Assembly: GCA_002293265.1 (NCBI GenBank)
Contig: DBCW01000083.1
Span: 7,485 to 16,671 of the forward strand
DNA length: 9,187 bases
Direction of reading: 5' to 3'
Source: Eggerthellales bacterium UBA948
GTDB lineage: Bacteria; Actinomycetota; Coriobacteriia; Coriobacteriales; UBA8131
The notes under the pieces: model-generated
Databases searched by the model: none
What the model saw: the letters and a program-made list of their open reading frames with translations, nothing else
Told to the model about the DNA's origin: nothing
Made by a program: the position numbers and the translations under genes
Shown: one piece after another, positions 1 through 5,499 of the stretch
How the letters are laid out: each line of letters begins with the position of its first letter
Position numbering within the stretch: the stretch's first letter is position 1

Positions 1-383
1 TTTTTCATGATGATGTCCATTGTTCCGTTAAAAGATGGCGATACGTGATCGATCCTGTTGATGTTAACGATGCTCGATTTAGAAATGCGCACAAAATCAT
101 GACCCAGCCGCCCAAGTATCTCATGCAGTGGCTTATCAACTGCAAACCCCTGAGCTCTACGGTCATACAGCATCACGCTACCGCCCTCAGTGCGGATAAG
201 CTCCATCTGTTCGGCGCCAATTACATATGATTTGTCGTCTCGCTTTGCGGTTAGCAAACGTGGGGAGGTATCGGTGTTTTCAAGCAGCTCAACAAGCGCG
301 CTAACATCTGCCGTAAGCCTAGGTATGTGGAGGATGACGTACGATTCCTCAAGCTCAGAATCAATCTTTATCTCAACCCTCAC
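1..383 (-). CDS. LytTR-domain transcriptional regulator (3' end cut by window edge)
   Basis: Small DNA-binding regulator, 127 complete codons visible before the window edge. The reading frame was found by translating the reverse strand from a GTG start at 383, which is preceded by AAAGGTGG about 5 bases upstream. Roughly residues 1-45 form a short N-terminal segment of the kind seen in small stand-alone LytTR proteins rather than a response-regulator receiver domain. From about residue 48 the sequence follows the LytTR pattern: 'IGAEQMELIRTEGG', then 'FVRISKSSIVNINRID', the conserved stretch where the family reads 'F.RiHrS.iVNl..I'. LytTR proteins bind promoters as dimers. Short ones of about 145 residues in Firmicutes and Coriobacteriia often sit beside a DUF3021 membrane partner, which would lie off the left edge here. 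The gene is divergent from an ABC-2 exporter operon, so that operon is a plausible target, but this is inference. Domain call is firm; the target is not. Confidence 0.85.
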   Translation of the reverse strand, partial: MRVEIKIDSELEESYVILHIPRLTADVSALVELLENTDTSPRLLTAKRDDKSYVIGAEQMELIRTEGGSVMLYDRRAQGFAVDKPLHEILGRLGHDFVRISKSSIVNINRIDHVSPSFNGTMDIIMK

Positions 384-777
384 TAAGCCACCTTTCTACG
401 AACAAAGCCATCGACCAGCACACTTTTGTCATTCCCGCAGTTCTCCCTGTCATTTCCGCGCAGGCGGGAATCCATTGTGGTGAGCCTGTGCGTTTGTGGA
501 TTCCCGCCTGCGCGGGAATGACAATGCATTAAGCCCAGCATTTCATCAACCGCACCAGCTGCTTTCGCGGGAATGACAGAGGCGCACGAAAATGACAGAG
601 ATGCGTAATGCAACAGATTGCAATAAGCATAAAACCCAAACCAATGCATTTCATACATCTACAGCCGCATCTTATACGCCATTTTACGCATGTTGCGCCA
701 AAAAGCGAGACGACCCACGCTAATGCTGATAAATTGCATGCACAGTTTAACACTGATTGATATTTGGAGGTATTGAT
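384..777. other. 394-base intergenic region between divergent lytTR gene and ABC operon
   Basis: No convincing coding sequence on either strand; the short open frames here run through the inverted repeats and lack ribosome binding sites. It holds the CCCGC-type repeat cluster (427-578, listed separately), a short hairpin with 5-bp arms TGCAA/TTGCA near 608-621, and the ribosome binding site GGAGGT of the ABC operon just before 778. Both divergent genes must be transcribed from within this gap, but I could not pick a convincing -35/-10 pair for either. Confidence 0.7.
427..578. repeat. Nested inverted-repeat cluster, GTCATTCCCGC / GCGGGAATGAC type
   Basis: Four half-sites are present. TGTCATTCCCGC lies at 427-438 and, with one C-to-T change, at 448-459. 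Its reverse complement GCGGGAATGACA lies at 512-523 and 567-578. The inner pair extends to arms 448-474 and 497-523, which are 27 bases long, complementary except for one position, and separated by 22 bases. Each inner arm is itself an inverted repeat (ATTCCCGC...GCGGGAAT around CTGC). Repeats built on ATTCCCGC...GCGGGAAT are known as dispersed elements in several bacterial groups, for example dRS3 in Neisseria. Their presence here suggests a dispersed, possibly MITE-like family. As RNA the inner pair would fold into a very stable hairpin in either direction. Confidence 0.9.
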
Positions 778-1548
778 ATGAAAGCGCTGGCTGAGGTGAG
801 CAATCTCACCGTCCGATACGGAGAAAACACTGCGGTTGACAAGGTTTCATTCAACGTGCAAGCAGGCGAGATACTAGCGATCATCGGACCAAACGGTTCA
901 GGTAAAACATCAACAGTTGAGTGTCTGGAAGGGCTTCGAAAGCCAGCAGAAGGTTCAATTACTGTACTTGACAAAAACCCCCTCTCCAAGCGTTGCGAGC
1001 TTTACAAAGAGCTTGGAGTCCAATTGCAAGATGTCTCATATCCGGAAAAAATAAAAGTTGACGAATTATGCGAATGGTTTGCCTCGTTTTACGATTCACC
1101 GGCAAACTACCAAAAAATGCTTGAGCTTCTTGATCTTTCCGCCAAACGCAAGCGCTACGTTAATAAGTTGTCCGGCGGCGAAAAACAACGCTTGTCTATT
1201 CTGCTTTCGCTACTCCCCCGCCCAAAACTGCTTATCCTTGACGAGCTAACTACAGGGTTAGACCCCGAGGCACGCAGAAACATGTGGGATAGTCTAAGCG
1301 CCGTGCGCGAGTCCGGCACAAGTGTGGTCTTAGTATCTCACTATATGGATGAGGTAGAAGCGCTGGCCGACAGGATTGTGTTTATGCTACGCGGAAAAGC
1401 CTTGTATACAGGAACACTGAAGGGCTTTAGAGACTATGCCAAACAAACGCTAGCACCCGAAAAATGGCAAGACAATATGTCGATGGAAGATATCTATTTG
1501 GCCTTTGTGCCCAAAAAAGAACGCTTAACACTGGAGGCAATATCATGA
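778..1548 (+). CDS. ABC-2 type exporter, ATP-binding subunit
   Basis: Cytoplasmic ATPase of 256 residues that powers an ABC-2 export complex with the permease encoded next to it. The ATG at 778 was chosen over the in-frame upstream start at 757 because a perfect GGAGGT sits six bases ahead of it. All nucleotide-binding motifs are intact: Walker A GPNGSGKT at 37-44, a Q-loop glutamine near 82-84, signature LSGGE at 131-135, Walker B LLILDE at 151-156 with the catalytic Glu156, the D-loop 'GLD', and the switch His188 in 'VSHYMDE'. The protein belongs to the CcmA/BcrA-type group used for drug, peptide or lipid export; the substrate cannot be read from the sequence. It overlaps the permease start by four bases (ATGA), so translation is probably coupled. 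A divergent LytTR regulator lies upstream. Confidence 0.95.
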   Translation: MKALAEVSNLTVRYGENTAVDKVSFNVQAGEILAIIGPNGSGKTSTVECLEGLRKPAEGSITVLDKNPLSKRCELYKELGVQLQDVSYPEKIKVDELCEWFASFYDSPANYQKMLELLDLSAKRKRYVNKLSGGEKQRLSILLSLLPRPKLLILDELTTGLDPEARRNMWDSLSAVRESGTSVVLVSHYMDEVEALADRIVFMLRGKALYTGTLKGFRDYAKQTLAPEKWQDNMSMEDIYLAFVPKKERLTLEAIS

Positions 1549-2303
1549 AAACAAAAGCGCTAATCAAAACCGCAAAAATGCAGACTATTTTATATTTTCG
1601 CGAATTCTTTGGACCATTCTTCTCGATAGTATTTCCCATCATGATGCTCATCCTATTTGGTAGCATATACGGCAACGAGCCGGATGAATGGTTTGGTGGT
1701 CGCGGCTCAATGGACGTAAGCGTACCGGCGTATTTGGGAATGGTCATCGCCGTGGGCGGCCTAATGACTTTACCACTTGGGTTGATTGATTACCAATCCA
1801 GTAAAGTCTATAAGCGCTTTGATGCAACACCGATAGGCAAAGAGAACATAGTGTTGGTGCAGATATTTGTCTGCCTCATTGCCTGCATCATAAGCTCTAT
1901 CATCTTGATCGTAGCCGGAAAAATCCTATACAACATTCACATCGAAGGTGAGTGGTTTGTGATTTTGCCCATGTTCTTGCTGTCCTTAATCAGCATTTTC
2001 TCTATCGGATTTTTGATCACCGCACTCTTCAAAAATACCAAAATAGCGCAGGCGGCAAGTTGGATTCTTTACTTCCTGATGCTATTTACCTCCGGAGCAA
2101 CAATTCCGGCAGAGCTATTTCCGGAAAGCTTTAAAGTCTTTACAAACTTCCTGCCCCTAACGCATGTGGTCGAAGTCTTGCAATGCACGTTTTATGGTGA
2201 CCAACTAGATACAGTTGGTCTCTCAATAGCAGTCATCACTGCGATCGCACTTATCTGCACAACGGCAGGCATAGCGCTTTACCAACGAAGAAATTGGGCT
2301 TAA
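1545..2303 (+). CDS. ABC-2 type exporter, permease subunit
   Basis: Integral membrane protein of 252 residues, partner of the ATPase just upstream. The start at 1545 lies in an ATGA overlap with the ATPase stop and has GGAGG seven bases ahead of it, inside the ATPase gene. Six hydrophobic segments are visible at about 22-43, 62-83, 102-128, 137-161, 169-187 and 223-246, the usual ABC-2 half-transporter topology. The stretch 'SGATIPAELFPE' followed by 'FLPLTHVVEVL' (about 183-213) matches the conserved region before the last membrane helix in ABC-2 permeases. The extra-membrane loop around 44-60 is glycine rich. Substrate unknown; BcrB/DrrB-like antibiotic or peptide export are the usual guesses for this family. 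No clear terminator follows the gene. Confidence 0.93.
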   Translation: MKTKALIKTAKMQTILYFREFFGPFFSIVFPIMMLILFGSIYGNEPDEWFGGRGSMDVSVPAYLGMVIAVGGLMTLPLGLIDYQSSKVYKRFDATPIGKENIVLVQIFVCLIACIISSIILIVAGKILYNIHIEGEWFVILPMFLLSLISIFSIGFLITALFKNTKIAQAASWILYFLMLFTSGATIPAELFPESFKVFTNFLPLTHVVEVLQCTFYGDQLDTVGLSIAVITAIALICTTAGIALYQRRNWA

Positions 2304-2346
2304 TGGCGGCAAAAGTAGGCTTTATCAGATCAAGAATCTCTCTACA

Positions 2347-2355
2347 TGTTATACT
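2347..2355 (+). promoter_or_regulatory. Probable extended -10 promoter for the 2409 gene
   Basis: The sequence TGTTATACT has a TGn extension in front of a good -10 hexamer (TATACT at 2350-2355). No good -35 box lies at the right distance, which is common for extended -10 promoters. A start near 2362 would give a leader of about 47 bases before the GTG start at 2409. Pattern match only. Confidence 0.45.
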
Positions 2356-2408
2356 TTGCCCTGCTCGTCAAATTGTGCAGTGCTTCTTGGATGAGGAGGT
2401 GTTGTAAG

Positions 2409-2957
2409 GTGGGTCTTTTCGATAAGGTGGTAAAAAAGGGTCTGGGCGACGCACTTGGTGGTGCTTTGGGCGGTAAACTAACCGACGCAATAGAGCAAGC
2501 CACCGGTCTGGACATTGATGGAGACGGTCAAAAGGGTGGCTCAAACTCGGTCTTTGGTTCCAACCAACAAGCAACAACGGTTCCGGGTCAAGATCAGGCA
2601 TACAGTCAACAAGTAACGCAAGAGCAATACGTGCAAAGCCAAGCGCAAGTCACCGAAAAGCCGTACTTCCGCGAGATAATTAACGAGATGTTTAGCGGCT
2701 ACACGATTCGTGAAGATGTACCGGTTGCCGAACTTGGCGGCGAAGGCAGAGCGTACGACTTTGCACTATTAAACGGCACCAACTTTGCCGGCGTGATTAT
2801 GCTTGTAGAGCACAACCGCGACAACAATCGCGCTTATAAAGGGGCTCGCGAAGCCGCAGAAGCTGCTGGAGTGCCATTCATTAACTTCTACACCCATATG
2901 CCAAATGAGCGTGACTACGTAATTGAGCGCATTAAGCGTTTGGCAAGACCGCTATAA
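2409..2957 (+). CDS. Hypothetical protein with Q/S/G-rich linker and nuclease-like C-terminal block
   Basis: Function not recognised. The GTG at 2409 is the likely start (182 residues): GAGGAGGT lies eight bases upstream, and the peptide from here, 'GLFDKVVKKGLGDALGGALGG', is a clean amphipathic N-terminus, whereas upstream in-frame starts give cysteine-rich sequence and overlap the promoter. Residues 1-34 form a glycine-rich amphipathic segment. 'DIDGDGQKG' at 35-43 resembles a calcium loop but is isolated. About 44-82 is a Gln/Ser/Gly/Val-rich linker. From 85 to 182 a compact alpha/beta domain has 'YDFALL' (Asp117), 'VIMLVEH' (Glu134) and 'GVPFINFYTHMPNERDYV'. That order resembles Vsr/DUF2726-type PD-(D/E)XK folds, but no catalytic lysine is obvious, so nuclease activity is not claimed. 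The gene ends 217 bases before the reverse transcriptase on the same strand; functional linkage is possible but unproven. Confidence 0.75.
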   Translation: MGLFDKVVKKGLGDALGGALGGKLTDAIEQATGLDIDGDGQKGGSNSVFGSNQQATTVPGQDQAYSQQVTQEQYVQSQAQVTEKPYFREIINEMFSGYTIREDVPVAELGGEGRAYDFALLNGTNFAGVIMLVEHNRDNNRAYKGAREAAEAAGVPFINFYTHMPNERDYVIERIKRLARPL

Positions 2958-2967
2958 GTTGCCCAAA

Positions 2968-2973
2968 TATAAA
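2968..2973 (+). promoter_or_regulatory. Possible -10 box for the RNA leader/reverse transcriptase transcript
   Basis: TATAAA lies just after the stop of the 2409 gene. The best upstream match to a -35 box, TTGGCA at 2940-2945, is 22 bases away, which is too far for a normal sigma-70 promoter, so this is weak. If used, transcription would begin near 2980 and include the whole structured leader. Confidence 0.25.
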
Positions 2974-2984
2974 GTACCGATCGA

Positions 2985-3007
2985 TTACTTCTGAGTCGTT
3001 ACTTCTG
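2985..3007 (+). repeat. Short direct repeat TTACTTCTG x2, 14-base period
   Basis: TTACTTCTG occurs at 2985-2993 and again at 2999-3007, with AGTCG between the copies. It lies immediately upstream of the structured RNA element and the reverse transcriptase gene. It could be a regulator site or part of the RNA; chance is also possible at this length. Confidence 0.5.
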
Positions 3008-3017
3008 GGAAAAGATG

Positions 3018-3158
3018 CGTGAAAAGAGAGGGATGCAAGCATGTCTTGCGCCTGTGGTGGGGTCAAGCGTGGCGTCACAAATGCGTTGCAGGCCGCAACT
3101 CCACGTTCAGCCCTGTGCCAGCAGATGCTGTCTTCAAAGCACCTCCCTCTCTTTCATG
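3018..3158 (+). ncRNA. Candidate structured RNA upstream of the reverse transcriptase
   Basis: About 141 bases closed by a long-range terminal stem. AAAGAGAGGGA at 3023-3033 pairs without a break with TCCCTCTCTTT at 3144-3154; allowing a bulged A at 3022, CGTG at 3018-3021 extends the stem with CATG at 3155-3158 (one G-U). Inside are three hairpins: GCAAG/CTTGC at 3035-3049 with a 5-base loop; a composite stem with CGTGG 3068-3072 paired to CCACG 3101-3105, capped by GTTGC/GCAAC at 3085-3099 and extended outward by GGG 3060-3062 with CCC 3111-3113; and CAGC/GCTG at 3119-3130. No ORF with a ribosome binding site fits the region. Retrons and several defence reverse transcriptases carry their template RNA in exactly this place, with paired ends, so a functional RNA partner is a reasonable inference. 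It could instead be only a 5' leader that controls translation. Confidence 0.5.
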
Positions 3159-3165
3159 AAAGGGG
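3148..3165 (+). promoter_or_regulatory. Hairpin that would hide the reverse transcriptase ribosome binding site
   Basis: The perfect palindrome CTTTCATGAAAG at 3151-3162 can fold as a hairpin with loop CATG (3155-3158) and, with G-U pairs, extends to T3148-G3165. The 3' side contains AAAGGGG, the Shine-Dalgarno sequence for the TTG start at 3175. The 5' side (3148-3154) is the same segment used in the long-range stem with 3023-3033, so the two structures exclude each other. Confidence 0.45.
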
Positions 3166-3174
3166 TCTAAGCCA

Positions 3175-4401
3175 TTGAGCTTGCTTGAAAAACTCGACTC
3201 CCCCGTAGTGTGGGATGAATACTTGGCGTACAAGCGAGAAAAAGCACACCTGAGCAAACGAGAGGACGCAGAACTTGCCGCCTTTGTTGCAGTGCAAGGC
3301 TGGAAAGCAACTACTCAGCGCCTAAAAACTTTGCCCGGTGATCTGGGCACACCCCAGAAGCGTCTGGTGAACAAGCTGGGTAAATCAACAAAGCGTGTTG
3401 TGTATCGTTTTGCAGATGATGTTCAACAAGTGCTCAAGCTCTTGGCGTGGCTGTTATACGACTTTGACGCAGCTCAGCCAAAACACTGTTACTCATTTCG
3501 TCGTGGGATTAACGCTCACACGGCAATCCGGCGGCTAACTACGCTTCCGCACATAGACGATCTGTATTGCTACAAACTGGACATCCACAATTACTTCAAC
3601 AGTATTAATGTGGAGAAGCTGCTGCCAATTCTAAAAGAGGTGTTTGTTAGCGATGAGCCGCTCTACCAATTCTTTTTCAAAATGCTTGGATCTGACGAGG
3701 CAATATTTGATGGTAAGCTTATTCGGGAAAAGCGCGGAGTGATGGCCGGTACGCCGACAGCACCTTTTCTCGCAAATTTGTATCTGCGCGACATGGACAA
3801 TTTTCTGGCTCGCAAAGCAGAAGCTTACGCCCGCTATTCCGATGATGTTATCCTCTTTGCGCAAAGTGAAGATGATATTAAGGGGTTGCGCCTCAAAGCT
3901 CTCCAAGCACTTGAAGCGCACTATCTCACGCTAAATCCTGAGAAAGAAAAACTAGGCGTTCCCGGCGAGGCCTGGGAGTTTTTAGGATTTTCATACAAGC
4001 AAGGAATCATTGACCTGTCCGCATCCACGCAGCGCAAACTCAAAGGCAAAATTCGTCGAAAAGCACGAGCGCTACGCCGCTGGATGCTGCGTAAAGATGC
4101 CAGTGGCGACAGAGCTATCGCTGCAATGATACGCTCTATGAATCGCAAGTTCTTTGAACAAGGCAAAGCAACCGAGCTCACATGGAGTAGATGGTTCTTC
4201 CCTTTACTCAACACTAGCGAAAGCCTAAAACAACTTGATGCCTATCTGCAACAAGAGCTTCGCACCATCGCTACGGGCAAGCACAGCAAGCGCAACTACC
4301 GCTTAAGCTACTCCAAGCTAAAAGAACTCGGCTACCGCAGTTTGGTGTCTGAGTATTATCGTTTTATAGGAAGCGCCAAGGTGCCAAACACGCTTTCGTA
4401 G
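3175..4401 (+). CDS. Standalone reverse transcriptase, YSDD type, unassigned class
   Basis: RNA-directed DNA polymerase of 408 residues. The TTG at 3175 is the start: AAGGGG lies nine bases upstream and an in-frame stop at 3157-3159 excludes longer forms. Core motifs in order: 'KRVVYRF' near 73, 'CYSFRRGINAHTAI' near 105-118, motif A 'YKLDIHNYFNSI' with catalytic Asp136, motif B 'GVMAGTPTAPFLANLYL' at 188-204, motif C 'YSDD' at 221-224, 'LNPEKEKLG' at 253-261 and 'EFLGFSY' at 268-274. Residues 275-400 form a basic, helical thumb-like domain with 'LSYSKLKELGYRSLVSEYYRF' near the end. There is no maturase HNH domain, integrase or primase. Motif B lacks the retron 'GAPTSP' and DGR 'GNLTSQ' signatures, and the retron 'VTG' is replaced by 'LGF', so group-II-like or UG/Abi-related lineages are more likely. 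Its structured leader suggests a partner RNA. A defence role is inferred, not shown. The 3' end overlaps the opposing kinase gene by 46 bases. Confidence 0.9.
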   Translation: MSLLEKLDSPVVWDEYLAYKREKAHLSKREDAELAAFVAVQGWKATTQRLKTLPGDLGTPQKRLVNKLGKSTKRVVYRFADDVQQVLKLLAWLLYDFDAAQPKHCYSFRRGINAHTAIRRLTTLPHIDDLYCYKLDIHNYFNSINVEKLLPILKEVFVSDEPLYQFFFKMLGSDEAIFDGKLIREKRGVMAGTPTAPFLANLYLRDMDNFLARKAEAYARYSDDVILFAQSEDDIKGLRLKALQALEAHYLTLNPEKEKLGVPGEAWEFLGFSYKQGIIDLSASTQRKLKGKIRRKARALRRWMLRKDASGDRAIAAMIRSMNRKFFEQGKATELTWSRWFFPLLNTSESLKQLDAYLQQELRTIATGKHSKRNYRLSYSKLKELGYRSLVSEYYRFIGSAKVPNTLS

Positions 4402-5282
4402 CGCTCTTGCATCAACGTCCAGTTGCATTGGTTTGTTTGACAGCCCACAGTCTCTACCACAAAAGAAGCGGACACTGAACCAATTCGGGCACTGGTGACA
4501 ACGTCATAGCCTTGAATATAGGCACTTAAGAATCCGGCGCGATATGCATCTCCTGCACCACTTGGATCCAGCATCTGTACCTTACATACCGGAACAAAAA
4601 TCTCTTGCTCGCTAAAGCGAACAACGCTGCCTTCACCACCAAGTGTCTCGATTGCGATAGGAACTCCCGCTGCGATCTCTTCACGTGTGCAACTCATAGT
4701 CTCACACATGACATCACACTCGTGACGATTGGCTATCAGCACGTCAATGTTGCTGAAAAGCGAGTCAAGGTGCTCGTGGGTGTATAGCCTGACATCCTGC
4801 CCGGGGTCAAATGAAGAAAACGCCGCCAATCGTGCTACCTCAACATTGTAGTCGGGGTCTGCCGTTGCCATATGTACAAATGCATGCGCGGATGGCTTCT
4901 CCTTGGCAAAAGTGCGCGATGCTCCCCACTCAAAGAATGTCATCTGATCACCGCTACTATCGGTAAACATAAAAGCTGTCGCAGTATGCTCATCTTCCAC
5001 AACGTAGTTTTGCAGCTGCACTCCAAGTTTTTTCATATGAACCTCATAGGCGCTGCCCAAGAAATCTCCGCCTACGGCACTAACAAGTGCGGCATTTTGC
5101 CCAAGCTTTGCAATGCCCGTGGCAATGTTTGCCGCACCTCCTCCATACAAAATGACACGCTCAGTCACTGGAGTTGATGCATTTGGAGGTGGCAGGTATG
5201 GCGTTTTGCAGATATGGTCAAACGCGGTATGCCCCACTACGGTAATTGTGTTTGACATGCCTTTGTAAGTTGGGTAATTCAT
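4356..5282 (-). CDS. PfkB-family carbohydrate/nucleoside kinase
   Basis: Cytoplasmic ATP-dependent kinase of 308 residues in the ribokinase/PfkB fold. The ATG at 5282 is preferred: AAAGGTGAG lies five bases upstream, while the next in-frame ATG (5258) has its AAAGG almost touching it; homologous sequence begins around 'ITVVGHTAFDHI'. The N-terminal PfkB signature is 'GGGAANIATGIAKLG' (47-61), the acceptor-binding and lid region follows, 'FDPGQDVRLY' is at 158-167, and the C-terminal signature 'DPSGAGDAYRAGF' at 239-251 holds the anion hole and catalytic Asp245. The 'FDPGQ...DPSGAGDAYRAG' combination is typical of the adenosine/nucleoside-kinase-like branch, so a nucleoside is as likely as a sugar as substrate. 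Its last 15 codons overlap the 3' end of the convergent reverse transcriptase gene. A leader RNA structure (5280-5383) may control translation. Confidence 0.92.
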   Translation of the reverse strand: MNYPTYKGMSNTITVVGHTAFDHICKTPYLPPPNASTPVTERVILYGGGAANIATGIAKLGQNAALVSAVGGDFLGSAYEVHMKKLGVQLQNYVVEDEHTATAFMFTDSSGDQMTFFEWGASRTFAKEKPSAHAFVHMATADPDYNVEVARLAAFSSFDPGQDVRLYTHEHLDSLFSNIDVLIANRHECDVMCETMSCTREEIAAGVPIAIETLGGEGSVVRFSEQEIFVPVCKVQMLDPSGAGDAYRAGFLSAYIQGYDVVTSARIGSVSASFVVETVGCQTNQCNWTLMQERYESVFGTLALPIKR

Positions 5283-5382
5283 GCAGCTCACCTTTGTGCT
5301 TATGTTCAATGCGCCTTATGTAAACATTATTAAGCACAGATTCTACGCTTTTCTCCTCATCTTTGAAATGGATGAGCTGCAT
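5218..5382 (-). CDS. Possible 54-codon leader ORF of the kinase gene
   Basis: Open frame with ATG at 5382 and a plausible ribosome binding site (AAAAGGA, five bases upstream). The predicted peptide begins 'MQLIHFKDEEKSVESVLNN' and ends 'HNYRSGAYRV'; it is charged, has no membrane segment and matches no family I know. It continues 65 bases into the kinase gene in another frame. Its start codon lies inside the 5' arm of the stem that would block the kinase start site, so ribosomes on this ORF would open that stem. It could be a regulatory leader peptide or a chance frame. Confidence 0.35.
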   Translation of the reverse strand: MQLIHFKDEEKSVESVLNNVYIRRIEHKHKGELHELPNLQRHVKHNYRSGAYRV

Positions 5383-5383
5383 G
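5280..5383 (-). promoter_or_regulatory. Candidate translation-control RNA switch in the kinase leader
   Basis: On the minus-strand transcript, CAUGCAGCUCAUC (5383 to 5371) pairs with GGUGAGCUGCAUG (5292 to 5280) over 13 consecutive pairs, 12 Watson-Crick and one G-U. The downstream arm is the kinase Shine-Dalgarno sequence and AUG, so this fold would shut translation. The same upstream arm can instead use CUCAUC (5376 to 5371) to pair with GAUGAG (5361 to 5356) across a 9-base loop, which would free the start site. The two folds exclude each other. Pairing is read directly; regulation is inferred. Confidence 0.5.
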
Positions 5384-5499
5384 ATTTTCCTTTTACTTAT
5401 TTTGTGCGAGGTTTTGTTTTTACGCCTTTCTGCTTTTGAAAAGATCATTTTTTACTGGCTGCGCTTTGATGCTTGCGGTCATGGTCTTAGACCTGTTAC

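Noticed and set aside
35..43. Calcium-binding role for the 2409 protein from 'DIDGDGQKG' (protein residues 35-43)
   Set aside because: A single isolated DxDGDG-like stretch without a helix-loop-helix frame or a second copy is not sufficient.
427..578. CRISPR array
   Set aside because: The repeats are inverted and nested, not direct repeats with regular unique spacers, and no cas genes are present.
383..753. Minus-strand ORFs through the repeat cluster
   Set aside because: They translate the palindromic repeats ('CHSRAGGNP'-type peptides typical of such repeats), lack ribosome binding sites and overlap each other.
3018..4401. Diversity-generating retroelement
   Set aside because: The reverse transcriptase lacks the DGR motif-B signature, no accessory variability determinant gene is present, and I found no template/variable repeat pair with adenine-specific differences in the window.
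2958..4401. Mobile group II intron
   Set aside because: No domain V-like hairpin with AGC triad was seen after the gene (the gene runs straight into the opposing kinase), no GUGYG 5' end was found at a sensible place, and the protein has no HNH or clear DNA-binding domain.
3018..4401. Classical retron
   Set aside because: The layout is similar, but the protein lacks the 'GAPTSP' and 'VTG' retron motifs and no effector fusion is seen, so I describe it only as retron-like in arrangement.
5434..5456. Intrinsic terminator (CTTTTGAAAAG followed by a T run, plus strand)
   Set aside because: The palindrome leaves almost no loop and there is no plus-strand gene upstream that would need it.
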